DNA from: Virgisporangium aliadipatigenens | Lineage (GTDB): Bacteria > Actinomycetota > Actinomycetes > Mycobacteriales > Micromonosporaceae | Length of the DNA: 64,000 bases | NCBI RefSeq assembly: GCF_016863615.1 | Contig: NZ_BOPF01000036.1 | Coordinates: 1-64,000 of the forward strand | Direction of reading: 5' to 3' | Part shown: positions 16,099 to 25,221 of the stretch, piece after piece | Numbering within the stretch: position 1 is the stretch's first letter | Layout of the letters: every line of letters begins with the position of its first letter | Translations under genes and position numbers: made by a program | The notes under the pieces: model-generated | What the model was told of the DNA's origin: nothing | What the model saw: only the letters and a program-made list of their open reading frames with translations | Databases searched by the model: none

Positions 16099-18723
16099 CT
16101 ACTCAGACGTCGCGGTACCCGGGCGAACAAACGGCACGATCAGGGACATCCGGTTGTCGTGCCGGTCGACGAGAAGCGCGCGGTTGGGGCGGGCCGTCCA
16201 CTCCACCGTGTAGTCGCCGAGCGCGGCCGCGAGGTCGTTCGACGGAATGTTGAGCGCGACCAGGCACGCGACGTCCTCCACTCCGGCGGGCCCGGTGATG
16301 TCCTCGGTGAACCGGCGCACGGCCCGCCACCAGCCGATCACGTGGACCCCGGCGGCGGCCCCGCTGCGCAGCAGCGTGCGCAGGTCGTCGTGGCCGGTGC
16401 GGTAGGTCGTCGGGTGGGTCTGCGCCAGCACGGTCCCGGCCGCGTCGGCGCCGAAGATCACCACGTAGGTGGGGGAGGGCGCGTCGCGCGGGTCGGCCTT
16501 CGCGACGGCCGCCGCGAGCATGCCGAGGTGGCCGCGCAGGCCGTTGGTGTCGACGACGTCGACCTGGTGCCCGGCCTGGTGCAGCGCGTCGGCGGTGGCG
16601 TCGGCGGCCTCGTCCGCGGCGGCGACCAGCGGCGCCAGCAGGAAGTTGGCCGAGCCGGGGTCGTGCTGCTTGGCCAGCGACAGGGCGGCGGCGTGCAGGA
16701 TGTCGGCGGCGACCGTGCTGGTGCCCAGGACGGCCAGGTGCCGCCCGGGCGAGGAGTCGAACGTGAACGCGGCCGTCGACAGCCCCACGTCGACGGTGCG
16801 CCCGACCATGGCCTGCCGGCGCCGCACCTTGGACGTGACGCGCTTGTACAGCGGGTCGTCGTCGAGGTGCTGGGCGGCGTACCCGGCGAACACGGCGGGC
16901 GGGGCACTGCCGGGCAGCCGCGCCTCCCACAACCTGTGCCGCTGGGTGCTGACGGCGGCGGCCACCGCGTCGGGGAAGCGCACCAGCGCGTTGGCCGCCT
17001 TGACGCCGGCCGCGTGGTTGACCACGGCGGTGCCGACGGGCAGGTTGTCGGCGGCGGAGTTGAGGCTGTCGAGCACGCCGCTGCCGCCGGCGAGCGCCAC
17101 CCGCACGGGGAACTGCCCGAAGATCGACTCGTTCTTGGTGAAGAGCGCCTCGACACCGGAGATCGTCTGCGAGGCGAGGATCAGGTGGATGCCGTACGAA
17201 CGGCCCTTGCGCGCGATCTCCTCCAGCGCCGCGGCGGCCTGCGCGGCGAGCCGGTCGTTGGGGGTGAACAGCACGTGGAACTCGTCGATGACGGCCACCA
17301 GGCGGGGCATGGCGATGTCCGGCCGGCCGGCACGCAGGTCCGCGATGCGGGTGACGCCGGCCTGCTTCAGTTCGATCGCGCGGCGCGACATCTCCCGGGC
17401 CAACGCCTTCAGCACGGCCAGCCCGTACTCCCGGTCGGACTCGATACCGACGGTGCGCGCGTGCGGCACCCACGACTTGTCCACGGCGGTCGGCGTGAAC
17501 TCCGCGAACGACACGCCCTCCTTGAAGTCGAGCAGGTACAGCCCCAACTCGTCCGGGCTGTAGCGGGAGGCGAGCCCGTACAGCACGTCGAGCAGGAACA
17601 CCGTCTTGCCCGAGCCGGTGCGCCCGCCGACCAGCCAGTGCGGGGTGGCGTCGTCGAGCGCGAGGGTGAAGTACTGCCGCTGTTCGCGGCCGACGACGGT
17701 GCGCAGGCCGGTGGCCGAGGACTCCGCCCACAGCTCCTCGGGCATGAGGCCCGCGAAGTCCACGGCGCTCTGGCTGCGCGCCTCCCCGGCGATGCGCCGG
17801 CACACCGTCTCGATGAGCCCGTCGACCGGCGCCGGCGTGAGGGTCACGGGCGCGCCGAGTCCCCTGCCGTCCCGGCTGAACGCCTCGGGCCCGGCCGGGT
17901 CGGAGATCCGGAACGCGTCGCCTTCGGAGGTGAGGAACGTCGTGTGGTCCAGCCGCGGCGGCCGGTCGTATCCGGCGGGTGCGGCCGGCGGATAGCCCGC
18001 GAGCAGCAGGTGCACCCGGGCGGCCGGCCCGGCGTGGGCGAGCGCGGCGAGCCGGGCCCAGTCGCCGGAACCGGCACCGACCGGCATGGCACCGACGGCC
18101 AGCACGCGGTACGGCAGGTCGACGGCACCGCCCTGAGCGGCCACGATCTGTCCCTCGGCCTCGTCCATCGCGCGGCGGAACCCGTCGACGTTGGTGACCG
18201 GCTTGCGCCACGCCTCGACGTCGACGAGCGTGCGGAACGGCCCGAACACCGCCCCGAGCGTGCCGCCGTCGACCGGGATCACCTGCACGGCGCCGCCGGG
18301 CAGGGCGGCCATGGTGCGCAGCAGGGTCGCGCGCAGCCACGCCGTGACGCGCGGGTCGCGGGCGTCGGCGTCGATCGCGATGTGCCCCCCGCCGAGGAAC
18401 GGCACCAGCGCCGGGAACGCGGCGTCCGGCACCGGGTGCGCGGTGCCGACGCGCAGCAGCATCGGCCGGTCCATGGCGGCGTCGGCGCCGAGCGGCCGGT
18501 GGGCGACGGTGTTGTCGAGGTCGGCGCCGAGCCAGCCGGGCGCGAGCGTGGGCGCCACCCGGGCCAGTCGCGCCGCGAGTTCCCGTTGCGCCTCGATCGA
18601 GCCGGGCAGGCTCCTCTTCTGGGAACCGTTGGTGGCGAGTTCCACCCGTGCGGCCTCGGTATGGGCGGCCGCTTCGCGGTGCAGCTGGACCGCCTTGTTG
18701 AACAACGACGCCGCCGACGCCAC
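16099..18723 (-). CDS. FtsK/SpoIIIE-domain ATPase
   Basis: An 874-aa protein with one complete FtsK-type motor domain. Walker A GGRTGSGKT lies at ~366-374 and Walker B LVAVIDEFH at ~475-483. The N-terminal third has a coiled, charged start and no evident membrane helices. Soluble FtsK/SpoIIIE proteins of this layout act as DNA or protein translocases in actinobacteria. I cannot decide between DNA translocation and a secretion role (EccC-like proteins usually have three ATPase domains). The GTG chosen has AGGAG 8 nt upstream; a GTG 9 nt earlier overlaps that site. It appears monocistronic, 66 bp upstream of the OleA-like gene's start. Confidence 0.82.
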   Translation of the reverse strand: MASAASLFNKAVQLHREAAAHTEAARVELATNGSQKRSLPGSIEAQRELAARLARVAPTLAPGWLGADLDNTVAHRPLGADAAMDRPMLLRVGTAHPVPDAAFPALVPFLGGGHIAIDADARDPRVTAWLRATLLRTMAALPGGAVQVIPVDGGTLGAVFGPFRTLVDVEAWRKPVTNVDGFRRAMDEAEGQIVAAQGGAVDLPYRVLAVGAMPVGAGSGDWARLAALAHAGPAARVHLLLAGYPPAAPAGYDRPPRLDHTTFLTSEGDAFRISDPAGPEAFSRDGRGLGAPVTLTPAPVDGLIETVCRRIAGEARSQSAVDFAGLMPEELWAESSATGLRTVVGREQRQYFTLALDDATPHWLVGGRTGSGKTVFLLDVLYGLASRYSPDELGLYLLDFKEGVSFAEFTPTAVDKSWVPHARTVGIESDREYGLAVLKALAREMSRRAIELKQAGVTRIADLRAGRPDIAMPRLVAVIDEFHVLFTPNDRLAAQAAAALEEIARKGRSYGIHLILASQTISGVEALFTKNESIFGQFPVRVALAGGSGVLDSLNSAADNLPVGTAVVNHAAGVKAANALVRFPDAVAAAVSTQRHRLWEARLPGSAPPAVFAGYAAQHLDDDPLYKRVTSKVRRRQAMVGRTVDVGLSTAAFTFDSSPGRHLAVLGTSTVAADILHAAALSLAKQHDPGSANFLLAPLVAAADEAADATADALHQAGHQVDVVDTNGLRGHLGMLAAAVAKADPRDAPSPTYVVIFGADAAGTVLAQTHPTTYRTGHDDLRTLLRSGAAAGVHVIGWWRAVRRFTEDITGPAGVEDVACLVALNIPSNDLAAALGDYTVEWTARPNRALLVDRHDNRMSLIVPFVRPGTATSE

Positions 18724-18902
18724 AGGCCTCACTCCTCGGTACAGGTGTCCCTCTCGACCCTACGGCAGGCCGGCGATCGGCGACGGGCGTGACACCACGC
18801 CGGCCGACGTCGTGGTGGCCGTCGATGGTTACACCGTGCGGCATTATTTCTTTGTTTTGCCAGGGAAATTCCTATTGCTGCGCCTGTGGCACGAAAGCGG
18901 GA

Positions 18903-18930
18903 CTGACGAAGGCCTGTGCATATCTAGGCT
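18903..18930 (+). promoter_or_regulatory. Putative promoter of the peptidoglycan-binding protein gene
   Basis: CTGACG and TAGGCT separated by 16 bp, the latter a common actinobacterial -10. A GTTCAAC-centred inverted repeat with ACACC/GGTGT outer arms lies between it and the start codon. The surrounding 250-bp gap is unusually AT-rich for the window and otherwise shows no gene. Confidence 0.4.
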
Positions 18931-18983
18931 GAACGCATTGATTCACACCGTTCAACGGGTGTCTCGGGCATCAGGAGGATGCA

Positions 18984-19265
18984 ATGTCTACGATTCGAGC
19001 GATCGGCGCAGCACTCATGGGTACCGTGGCCGCCTGCAGCGACCTCGCCCCGCCCGCCGACCCCGCGGTGGTACGCGAACTGCTGTACCGGGCCGGCCTG
19101 GCCCGGCGCACCGCGACGACCTCCCAGGTGCAGTCGGCGGTGCGCCGCTTCCAGCTCGAGAACGGCCTGACCGCCGACGGAGTCGCCGGTCCGGCCACCG
19201 TCTCCGCAATCGTTCGCTACGTCCGCGAACGCCATCACGTCCGGACCATCGACATCGCCGCGTGA
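18984..19265 (+). CDS. Small exported peptidoglycan-binding protein
   Basis: A 93-aa protein with AGGAGG 5 nt before the ATG. Residues 1-18 resemble a short lipoprotein signal ending VAAC, although the positively charged region is weak (one Arg). Residues ~28-78 match the PGBD-1 fold (VQSAVRRFQLENGLTADGVAGPAT), with the characteristic FQxxNGLxxDGxxGPxT pattern that binds peptidoglycan. No catalytic domain is attached. It probably decorates the cell wall or serves as an accessory subunit. A PGBD is firmly supported; lipidation is tentative. Confidence 0.78.
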   Translation: MSTIRAIGAALMGTVAACSDLAPPADPAVVRELLYRAGLARRTATTSQVQSAVRRFQLENGLTADGVAGPATVSAIVRYVRERHHVRTIDIAA

Positions 19266-19320
19266 CGCGACAGCGTCAAAAAGCGTGCACGTCCGCCACC
19301 GGCGGAATTGTCAATTCACA

Positions 19321-19350
19321 TTGACGCAGGTAATCGACTCGGCGTAGCTT
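19321..19350 (+). promoter_or_regulatory. Putative promoter upstream of the frameshifted regulator
   Basis: TTGACG and TAGCTT with an 18-bp spacer, close to the housekeeping sigma consensus. It lies about 170 bp upstream of the first plausible start of the LuxR-type pseudogene. I see no gene in the stretch between 19266 and 19521. Confidence 0.4.
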
Positions 19351-19521
19351 TTAGCACCCGCTGACGTGCGAGGTCGGGCGCCGGATGCCACGGCTCAGGG
19401 GTCTCGGCGCCGAGCTGGCCGGGCGCGGGCGCGAGTTCCATCCGTGCGGTGTCCGACCTTGTCCGCCGCATCGGCAGTTATCACATCTACGACACCGCCA
19501 GTGGCCGTACCTGCGGCTAAG

Positions 19522-20240
19522 GTGTGGCGACGTTCGACGGCGATCGATTTCGGCACACCGCGGGGGAGCTGTGACACGAGACGCATACGCGGAACGGTCC
19601 GTTCGGTCGCGATCTTCGACAGTCAACCGCTGCTGCGGCGGGGAATGTGCGCGACGTTGGAACTGGAGCACGACGTCTCCGTCGTCGCCGAGGTCGACAA
19701 CGGCATAGACCTTGTCCTCGCCGCGCGACGGCACCGTCCCGAGATCGTTCTGGCGGAGACCAGGTTCCTCTCGCACTGCCGGTCGGCCAGGATGTCCTCG
19801 CCGATCATTGTGCTCGGCGAGGATGTCAGCGCCGAAGGACTCGTCGACATAGTGGTGCTGGCGCCGGCGGGAATCATCCATCGACGCGGCCAGCCGGCGG
19901 ATCTGGTGTGCGCGCGATTCGGTTCGTTCGGGCCGGTCGACGGTACGTCGCTCCCGAGTTCGGCGAGGTGCTGTTGCGGATGGTCCAGTCCCAGGTCGTG
20001 CGGGCGGCGGGCCTGCGACACCCGGACCGGGCCGGTCTTACCGATCGCGAGCGTGACGTTCTGTACCTGGTGTGCGAGGGCGGGACCAACCGCGAGGTCG
20101 CCCGGGCACTCGGCATCAGCGAGCGCACCGTCAAGTTCCACGTGTCGAGCATCCTCGGCAAGTTGCAGGTGCGCTCACGTGTGGAACTCATCGCGTCCAT
20201 GGCGGTCTGGCTGGCGACGGTGGCGGCCTCAAACGTGTGA
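19522..20240 (+). pseudogene. Frameshifted LuxR-family response regulator
   Basis: The receiver half reads [18 protein letters not shown] in one frame; the LuxR helix-turn-helix half ([20 protein letters not shown]) is in another. The junction is in a GC-dinucleotide run near 19907-19916. Removing one CG pair restores a normal linker, [16 protein letters not shown], as expected for this family. The residue aligned with the phosphoacceptor is Glu (EIVLAETRF), not Asp, so the receiver would be phosphorylation-independent even if intact. The first in-frame GTG was taken as start and is uncertain. Could be a true pseudogene, a sequencing error or programmed slippage. Confidence 0.75.
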
Positions 20241-20242
20241 GA

Positions 20243-20575
20243 TCAGCGGTCTGCCGCGCGCACGTGCAGCGTCCGCCGAGCCATGTCGAACACCTCGAAA
20301 AGCCCAATCTTCATCAGGGCGCGGCCGACCGCCGCGTCCACCGTGGTGAGCGCGGCGAGTGGGCTGGTCAGATGCCGCGCGTCCGAGCCGTGCAGCACGG
20401 CTCGGACGGTGATGACGGCAGCGGAGTCGGCGCGAACCTCAAGTTCGGCGATCCGACAATCGGCGGCGTGTTCGCTCAGCGCGGTACGGATGCCCTCGGT
20501 CAACGGTCGAATGATCTCGACGGCCGCGTTGCCGGTGGCCAGATAGGCCAGTGCGATGTCGACCTGATATCTCAT
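20243..20575 (-). CDS. Small protein of unknown function
   Basis: A 110-aa soluble protein starting MRYQVDIALAYLATGNAAVE. I do not recognise the family. It has a mixed alpha/beta composition, no signal peptide, no membrane segment and only one Cys. It begins 50 bp from the end of the small secreted-protein gene on the same strand, so the two may be co-transcribed. It ends 2 bp from the stop of the convergent frameshifted regulator. Confidence 0.55.
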   Translation of the reverse strand: MRYQVDIALAYLATGNAAVEIIRPLTEGIRTALSEHAADCRIAELEVRADSAAVITVRAVLHGSDARHLTSPLAALTTVDAAVGRALMKIGLFEVFDMARRTLHVRAADR

Positions 20576-20624
20576 CGACGTAGTCTCGCGTGGCGTCGGG
20601 TATCTGACCAGGGCGCGGAATCCG

Positions 20625-20909
20625 TTACCTGATGGGCGCCACGACGATCTCGAGCCTGTAGATGATGAGTCCGACGGCGATGCAGCGGTACTTCAGCGCG
20701 AGCCCGTAGGCGACCGTCCAGGCGCCGGTTTCCTTGCAGTTGTCCAGGCCGAAGTAGTAGCCGTACGCTACCCATTCCTCGAGCGGTGTCACCGTCGACC
20801 GTGTCGTCGGTGCTTCGGCGGGTGAGGCCTGCACGGCGGCGGGGGCCGCGAATGTCAGCAGCGCCGCGATCGTCGCGATGACGATTGCCTTCAAACTAGC
20901 GTTTCGCAC
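20625..20909 (-). CDS. Small secreted protein, unknown function
   Basis: A 94-aa preprotein. Residues 1-27 are a typical Sec signal (ASLKAIVIATIAALLTFAAP, cleavage near VQA). The mature part is about 65 aa with two Cys (DNCKE and KYRCI) that could form a disulfide, and several aromatic residues (YGYYFG). GTG start with GAAGGG upstream. No homologue recognised. The size and pattern resemble secreted beta-gamma- or lactococcin-like peptides only superficially. Confidence 0.65.
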   Translation of the reverse strand: MRNASLKAIVIATIAALLTFAAPAAVQASPAEAPTTRSTVTPLEEWVAYGYYFGLDNCKETGAWTVAYGLALKYRCIAVGLIIYRLEIVVAPIR

Positions 20910-21120
20910 GGGACGCTTTCCCTTCGAAGTGACGGAATTCGATGCAAGCGAAGCTATTCCTCGCGCGCGTACCGGGCGCCGGTCGATGGATCGGTTAGTG
21001 CCGGCGATTTCCCGGCCCGTCGGCCGTCGGGGGATCGTCCCGGAGGTCGGATCGGCCCTGTTTTCTCGGACAGGCACTCTCGCGGAAGGCGACCGGCGAG
21101 CGGCTGGCAGACTTGTCGAC

Positions 21121-21780
21121 GTGACCGAGACCGGCGAGGAACTCGCCAGCGCCAGCCTCGTGGAGTTGGCGGTGTCGCGGCTGAGCCGGGAGATCCTCAG
21201 CGGCAACAGCGATCCGGGGGACCGGCTCGTGGAGGAGCAGCTGACGAAGCGGTTCGGCATCAGCCGGGCGCCGGTGCGTGAGGCGTTGCGGCTGCTGGCC
21301 GAGCAGGGGCTGGTCGAGCACGTCCCGCGCCGGGGTGCCCGGGTGGCGACGCTGTCCGATCGGGACGTGCAGGAGCTGTACGCGGTGCGCGACGTACTCG
21401 AACGCCACGCCGTGACGGCCGCGCTGGCGGATCCGGCGACGCTTGACCTGACCGGGGTGAAGGCGGCGTTCGAGGCGCTGCGGGGCGCCGTCGAGCGCGG
21501 GGACCGGGCGGACATCAACGACGCGCACCGGTCGTTCCATCTGTCGATCGTGCGCATCGCCGGCAATCGGCAGCTGACCAAGGTCTACGAGTCGGTGATC
21601 CTGAAGATCCAGCTGTACATGGCGCTCAACCTGCGGCGGGAGGCCGAGAGCGAGCGGCCGGCGGTCGGCGTTCACCGGCACGAACGGATGCTGGAGGCGC
21701 TGGAGTCCGGCGATCCGGAGAAGGTGCTCGCGGAGTTGACGGCGCACGAAGGGGACCGGTTCCTCCGCGAAAGCAAGTGA
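21121..21780 (+). CDS. GntR-family regulator (FadR/FCD subfamily)
   Basis: A 219-aa repressor. The winged helix spans residues ~10-75 ([20 protein letters not shown], then [20 protein letters not shown]), and the all-helical FCD effector domain follows with Asp/His residues of the type that binds metal and carboxylates ([24 protein letters not shown]). It sits 67 bp upstream of the biuret/allophanate-type operon on the same strand. An inverted repeat in that gap is a likely target, so it probably senses a ureido compound or its breakdown product. The ligand is inferred. Confidence 0.88.
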   Translation: MTETGEELASASLVELAVSRLSREILSGNSDPGDRLVEEQLTKRFGISRAPVREALRLLAEQGLVEHVPRRGARVATLSDRDVQELYAVRDVLERHAVTAALADPATLDLTGVKAAFEALRGAVERGDRADINDAHRSFHLSIVRIAGNRQLTKVYESVILKIQLYMALNLRREAESERPAVGVHRHERMLEALESGDPEKVLAELTAHEGDRFLRESK

Positions 21781-21829
21781 GCGCCGCGTCATAACGCCGT
21801 TACAAAGGGCCAGGAGCCTCGAAACAGTT

Positions 21830-21846
21830 CTGTCGACAATCGACAG
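21830..21846. promoter_or_regulatory. Candidate GntR operator
   Basis: Perfect 7-bp inverted repeat CTGTCGA-CAA-TCGACAG ending one base before the ATG of the first hydrolase gene. Binding there would block translation initiation or transcription. A second, shorter repeat TAAC-GCC-GTTA lies about 35 bp upstream. Confidence 0.5.
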
Positions 21847-21847
21847 C

Positions 21848-22543
21848 ATGGCAACCATCGGACCGGTCAAAGCCACCCCGTACGCCTGGCCGTACGACGG
21901 GAGCGTTCCGACCAGCAGGACCGCGCTGCTCTGCATCGACTGGCAGACCGACTTCTGCGGCCCCGGCGGCTACGTCGACGCCATGGGCTACGACATCAAC
22001 CTCACCCGAGCCGGCCTGCCCGCCACGCAGAAGCTGCTCGCGCACGCGCGGGAGACCGGCATGTTCGTCATCCACACCCGGGAGGGTCACCCGCCGGACC
22101 TGCGTGACCTGCCGGCCAACAAGCGCTGGCGTTCCGCACAGATCGGCGCGGAGATCGGGGGAGACGGCCCCTGCGGCCGGATCCTCATCCAGGGGGAGAA
22201 GGGCTGGGACATCGTCCCGGAGGTCTACCCGCTGCCCGGCGAGGTCATCATCGACAAGCCCGGCAAGGGCTCGTTCTACGCGACCAACCTGGACCTGATC
22301 CTGCGCACGCAGGGCATCACGCACCTGATCCTGACGGGGATCACGACGGACGTCTGCGTCCACACCACCATGCGCGAGGCGAACGACCGCGGCTACGAGT
22401 GCCTCATCCTCTCGGACTGCACCGGCGCCACCGATCCCGGCAACCACGCGGCCGCGCTGCACATGGTGACCATGCAGGGCGGTGTCTTCGGCTGCGTGGC
22501 CACGTCCGAGGACGTCATCGCGGCAACCACTGCGGAGGAATGA
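21848..22543 (+). CDS. Cysteine hydrolase, isochorismatase-like (biuret hydrolase type)
   Basis: A 231-aa IHL-superfamily amidohydrolase. The catalytic triad is D31 (CIDWQTDF), K140 (KPGKGSF) and C170 (TDVCVHTT), with the cis-peptide region GITTDVC. Biuret hydrolase BiuH and triuret hydrolase TrtA belong to this superfamily. Here two such enzymes are followed by a permease, an AtzH-like protein and allophanate hydrolase, which makes biuret to allophanate plus ammonia the best guess. Which of the two tandem enzymes is the biuret hydrolase cannot be told from sequence. Other IHL roles (nicotinamidase, ureidoacrylate hydrolase) fit the neighbours less well. Confidence 0.78.
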   Translation: MATIGPVKATPYAWPYDGSVPTSRTALLCIDWQTDFCGPGGYVDAMGYDINLTRAGLPATQKLLAHARETGMFVIHTREGHPPDLRDLPANKRWRSAQIGAEIGGDGPCGRILIQGEKGWDIVPEVYPLPGEVIIDKPGKGSFYATNLDLILRTQGITHLILTGITTDVCVHTTMREANDRGYECLILSDCTGATDPGNHAAALHMVTMQGGVFGCVATSEDVIAATTAEE

Positions 22544-23220
22544 TGCCGGTCGTCGACGCGCAGCCGTCCCCCTTCACCTTCGACCTCACAAGCACCGCGC
22601 TGATCGTCATCGACATGCAGCGCGACTTCCTGGAACCCGGCGGGTTCGGCGAGACCCTCGGCAACGACGTCGGGCAGCTGCGCCGCACCATCGAACCCAC
22701 GAGGGCGTTGCTGCGCGCGGTCCGCGCCGCCGGCATGACCGTCATCCACACCCGCGAGGGCCACAAGCCGGATCTCTCCGACTGCCCGCCCGCCAAGCTC
22801 GCCCGGGGCGTGCCGAGCATGCGCATCGGCGACCCGGGCCCGATGGGCCGCATCCTCATCCAGGGGGAGTACGGCCACGACATCGTCGACGAACTCGCCC
22901 CCGCTCCCGGGGAGCCGGTCATCGACAAGCCCGGCAAGGGCGCGTTCTACGCCACCGGCCTCGGGGAGCTGTTGGCGCACAAGGGAATCCGCAGCCTGGT
23001 GGTCACCGGCGTGACGACCGAGGTCTGCGTGCACACCACCGTCCGCGAGGCGAACGACCGGGGCTTCGAGTGCCTGGTGCTGGCGGACTGCGTGGGCTCG
23101 TACTTCCCGGAGTTCCAGGAGGTCGGGCTGAGGATGATCGCCGCGCAGGGCGGCATCTTCGGATGGGTCGCCACGTCGACCGCGTTCGTATCCACACTGC
23201 CCGTGGGGGTGGCGTCATGA
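22543..23220 (+). CDS. Second cysteine hydrolase, isochorismatase-like
   Basis: A 225-aa paralogue of the preceding enzyme with triad D24 (VIDMQRDF), K132 (KPGKGAF) and C162 (TEVCVHTT). The two share long stretches such as HTTxREANDRG, pointing to duplication. It may act on a related substrate, for example triuret or another acylated biuret, or form a mixed oligomer. GGAGG precedes two consecutive ATG codons; the second was taken. The upstream alternative overlaps the previous stop as ATGA. The end overlaps the permease start by 4 nt. Confidence 0.78.
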   Translation: MPVVDAQPSPFTFDLTSTALIVIDMQRDFLEPGGFGETLGNDVGQLRRTIEPTRALLRAVRAAGMTVIHTREGHKPDLSDCPPAKLARGVPSMRIGDPGPMGRILIQGEYGHDIVDELAPAPGEPVIDKPGKGAFYATGLGELLAHKGIRSLVVTGVTTEVCVHTTVREANDRGFECLVLADCVGSYFPEFQEVGLRMIAAQGGIFGWVATSTAFVSTLPVGVAS

Positions 23221-24827
23221 AACTGCTTGCCCGTACCGAGAACCCGTTATGGGTCCGGGGCGACACCAACGCCTTCTCCGGCTTCGGGGTCAACGTCCTG
23301 GTGAACGTACTGACCCTGACGTCGCTGTGCCTGTTCGTGGTGCACCTGTCCGAGGCGAGCGTCTTCAAGGCGATCCTGCCGGCGCTGGGCATCGCACTCG
23401 TCTTCGGCAACATCTACTACACGTTCCTCGCGCGGCGGCTGGCCGCCAGGGAGAACCGCACCGACGTCACCGCATTGCCGTACGGGCCGAGCGTGCCGCA
23501 CATGTTCATCGTGGTGTTCGTCATCATGCTGCCGATCTACCTGAAGACGAAGGACCCCGTGCTCGCCTGGAAGGCCGGGTTGGCGTGGGCGTTCATCATC
23601 GGGATCATCGTGCTGATCGGTGCCTTCGTGGGGCCGTTCATCCGTAGGTACGCGCCGCGCGCCGCGCTGCTGGGCACCCTGGCCGGGATCTCCATCACGT
23701 TCATCTCGATGCTGCCGGCCGCGCGGATGTGGACGATGGCGTGGGTGGCGCTGCCCGTCTTCGCCCTCCTTCTGGTCGGGCTCATGACGGACATCAAGCT
23801 TCCGGGGAACTTCCCCATCGGGCTGGCCGCTCTTCTTCTCGGCACCGCCATCGGCTGGGTGGGCGGGGCGATGGACGGCGGAGCGGTGACGGCGGCGGCG
23901 AAGGAGATCTCGTTCGCGCTGCCCGGCTTCCACCTGGACCTGCTGTTCAGCGGCCTCGCCGACGTCGCACCGCTGCTCGCCACCGCCATCCCGCTCGGCG
24001 TCTACAACTTCACCGAGGGCATGACGAACGTGGAGAGCGCCGCGGCCGCCGGCGACAACTACAACCTGCGCAGCGTCCTGCTCGCCGACGGCGCGGGTGC
24101 GGTGATCGGCGCGGCGCTCGGCTCGCCGTTCCCGCCGGCCGTGTACGTCGGGCACCCCGGGTGGAAAGCCGCGGGCGGCCGCTCCGGCTACTCCATGGCG
24201 GCCGGCGTGGTGATCGCGCTGCTCTGCTTCCTCGGGATGTTCGGGCTGCTGGGGGCGATCTTCCCACTCCCGGCCATCGTGCCGATCCTGCTGTACATCG
24301 GGCTGCTGATCGGGGCGCAGGCGTTCCAGCACACGCCGAAGGCGCACGCCGCCGCGGTGGTGGCCGCGTTCGTCCCCAACCTCGCCTCCTGGGGAACGGG
24401 CCAGATCGACAACGCCCTCGCCGCGGCCGGCACCACGGCGGCCACGGTCGGCGACGCCGCGCTGGAGAACAGCGGCGTCGTCTACTCCGGACTGCTCAGC
24501 CTCGGGCAGGGCGCGATCCTCGCCGGCCTGATGCTGGGGGCCATCGTGGCGTTCGTCATCGACAAGCGCTTCATCCCCGCGGCGATCTCGGCGGCGGTGG
24601 CCTCCGCGCTGTCGTTCGTGGGGCTGATCCACGGCGAGAAGGTGGAGTGGAACGCCAACTGGGAGGTCAGCCTCGGCTACCTGCTCGTGGCGGTGATCTG
24701 CGGGCTGTTCGCGCTGACCCGGCCCGCGCCCCGCGAGGAGGAGCCCGATGAGACCGACGGCAGCACCGTCGTCACCGTTGATCCGACGCCCGCTCCGGAG
24801 CCCGCTCCCGAGCCCGCGAAGGCCTGA
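23217..24827 (+). CDS. NCS2/xanthine-uracil-type permease
   Basis: A 536-aa polytopic membrane protein with about 12-14 hydrophobic segments ([33 protein letters not shown] and others). It has an acidic, Pro-rich cytoplasmic tail after residue ~510. The layout resembles the AzgA/NCS2 nucleobase transporters, including [15 protein letters not shown] in mid-protein, the region that carries substrate-binding Glu in this family. Its place between the hydrolases and the AtzH/allophanate-hydrolase genes suggests uptake of a ureido compound or nucleobase-like precursor. The ATG overlaps the preceding stop. Confidence 0.78.
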   Translation: MKLLARTENPLWVRGDTNAFSGFGVNVLVNVLTLTSLCLFVVHLSEASVFKAILPALGIALVFGNIYYTFLARRLAARENRTDVTALPYGPSVPHMFIVVFVIMLPIYLKTKDPVLAWKAGLAWAFIIGIIVLIGAFVGPFIRRYAPRAALLGTLAGISITFISMLPAARMWTMAWVALPVFALLLVGLMTDIKLPGNFPIGLAALLLGTAIGWVGGAMDGGAVTAAAKEISFALPGFHLDLLFSGLADVAPLLATAIPLGVYNFTEGMTNVESAAAAGDNYNLRSVLLADGAGAVIGAALGSPFPPAVYVGHPGWKAAGGRSGYSMAAGVVIALLCFLGMFGLLGAIFPLPAIVPILLYIGLLIGAQAFQHTPKAHAAAVVAAFVPNLASWGTGQIDNALAAAGTTAATVGDAALENSGVVYSGLLSLGQGAILAGLMLGAIVAFVIDKRFIPAAISAAVASALSFVGLIHGEKVEWNANWEVSLGYLLVAVICGLFALTRPAPREEEPDETDGSTVVTVDPTPAPEPAPEPAKA

Positions 24828-24828
24828 G

Positions 24829-25221
24829 GTGGAGGTCGACCGGCCCGACGTCGTCGCCGAGGTGACGCAGGTCTTCGCCGAGTACGAGAAGGCCCTCGTC
24901 GACGGGGACGTCGAACGCATGACGGAACTGTTCTGGGACAGCGACTCCGTGGTGCGCTTCGGGATCGGCGACCGGCAGGACGGAGCGGCGGAACTGCGCG
25001 CGTGGCGTGCCGCGCAGCCGCCGCTCCCGGCCGGGCGCACGCTGCACGACACGCGGGTCACCGCGTTCGGCGCGGACCACGCGGTGGTGACGACGCTGTT
25101 CACCTATCCGGGCGTGCCGGGGGAGGGGCGCCAGTCGCAGACCTGGGCCCGCTTCCCCGGCGGCTGGCGCATCGTGCACGCACACGTCTCGCAGGTGTCC
25201 GCTGTGGAGGGTGGTTCGTGA
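24829..25221 (+). CDS. AtzH-like (DUF3225, SnoaL/NTF2 fold) protein
   Basis: A 130-aa NTF2-fold protein (VTQVFAEYEKALVDGDVERM, then WDSDSVVRFGIGDRQ and WARFPGGWRIVHAHVS). AtzH of the cyanuric-acid pathway belongs to the same family and hydrolyses 1-carboxybiuret to biuret-level products. In many genomes this domain accompanies allophanate hydrolase. The GTG start lies 1 bp after the permease stop, and the stop overlaps the allophanate hydrolase start (GTGA), so translation is coupled. The function is inferred from fold plus neighbour. Confidence 0.75.
   Translation: MEVDRPDVVAEVTQVFAEYEKALVDGDVERMTELFWDSDSVVRFGIGDRQDGAAELRAWRAAQPPLPAGRTLHDTRVTAFGADHAVVTTLFTYPGVPGEGRQSQTWARFPGGWRIVHAHVSQVSAVEGGS

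Noticed and set aside
19263-19283. TGACGC/GCGTCA hairpin followed by A residues after the peptidoglycan-binding gene
   Set aside because: The A-run is on the wrong strand for a terminator of this gene, and no opposite-strand transcript needs one.
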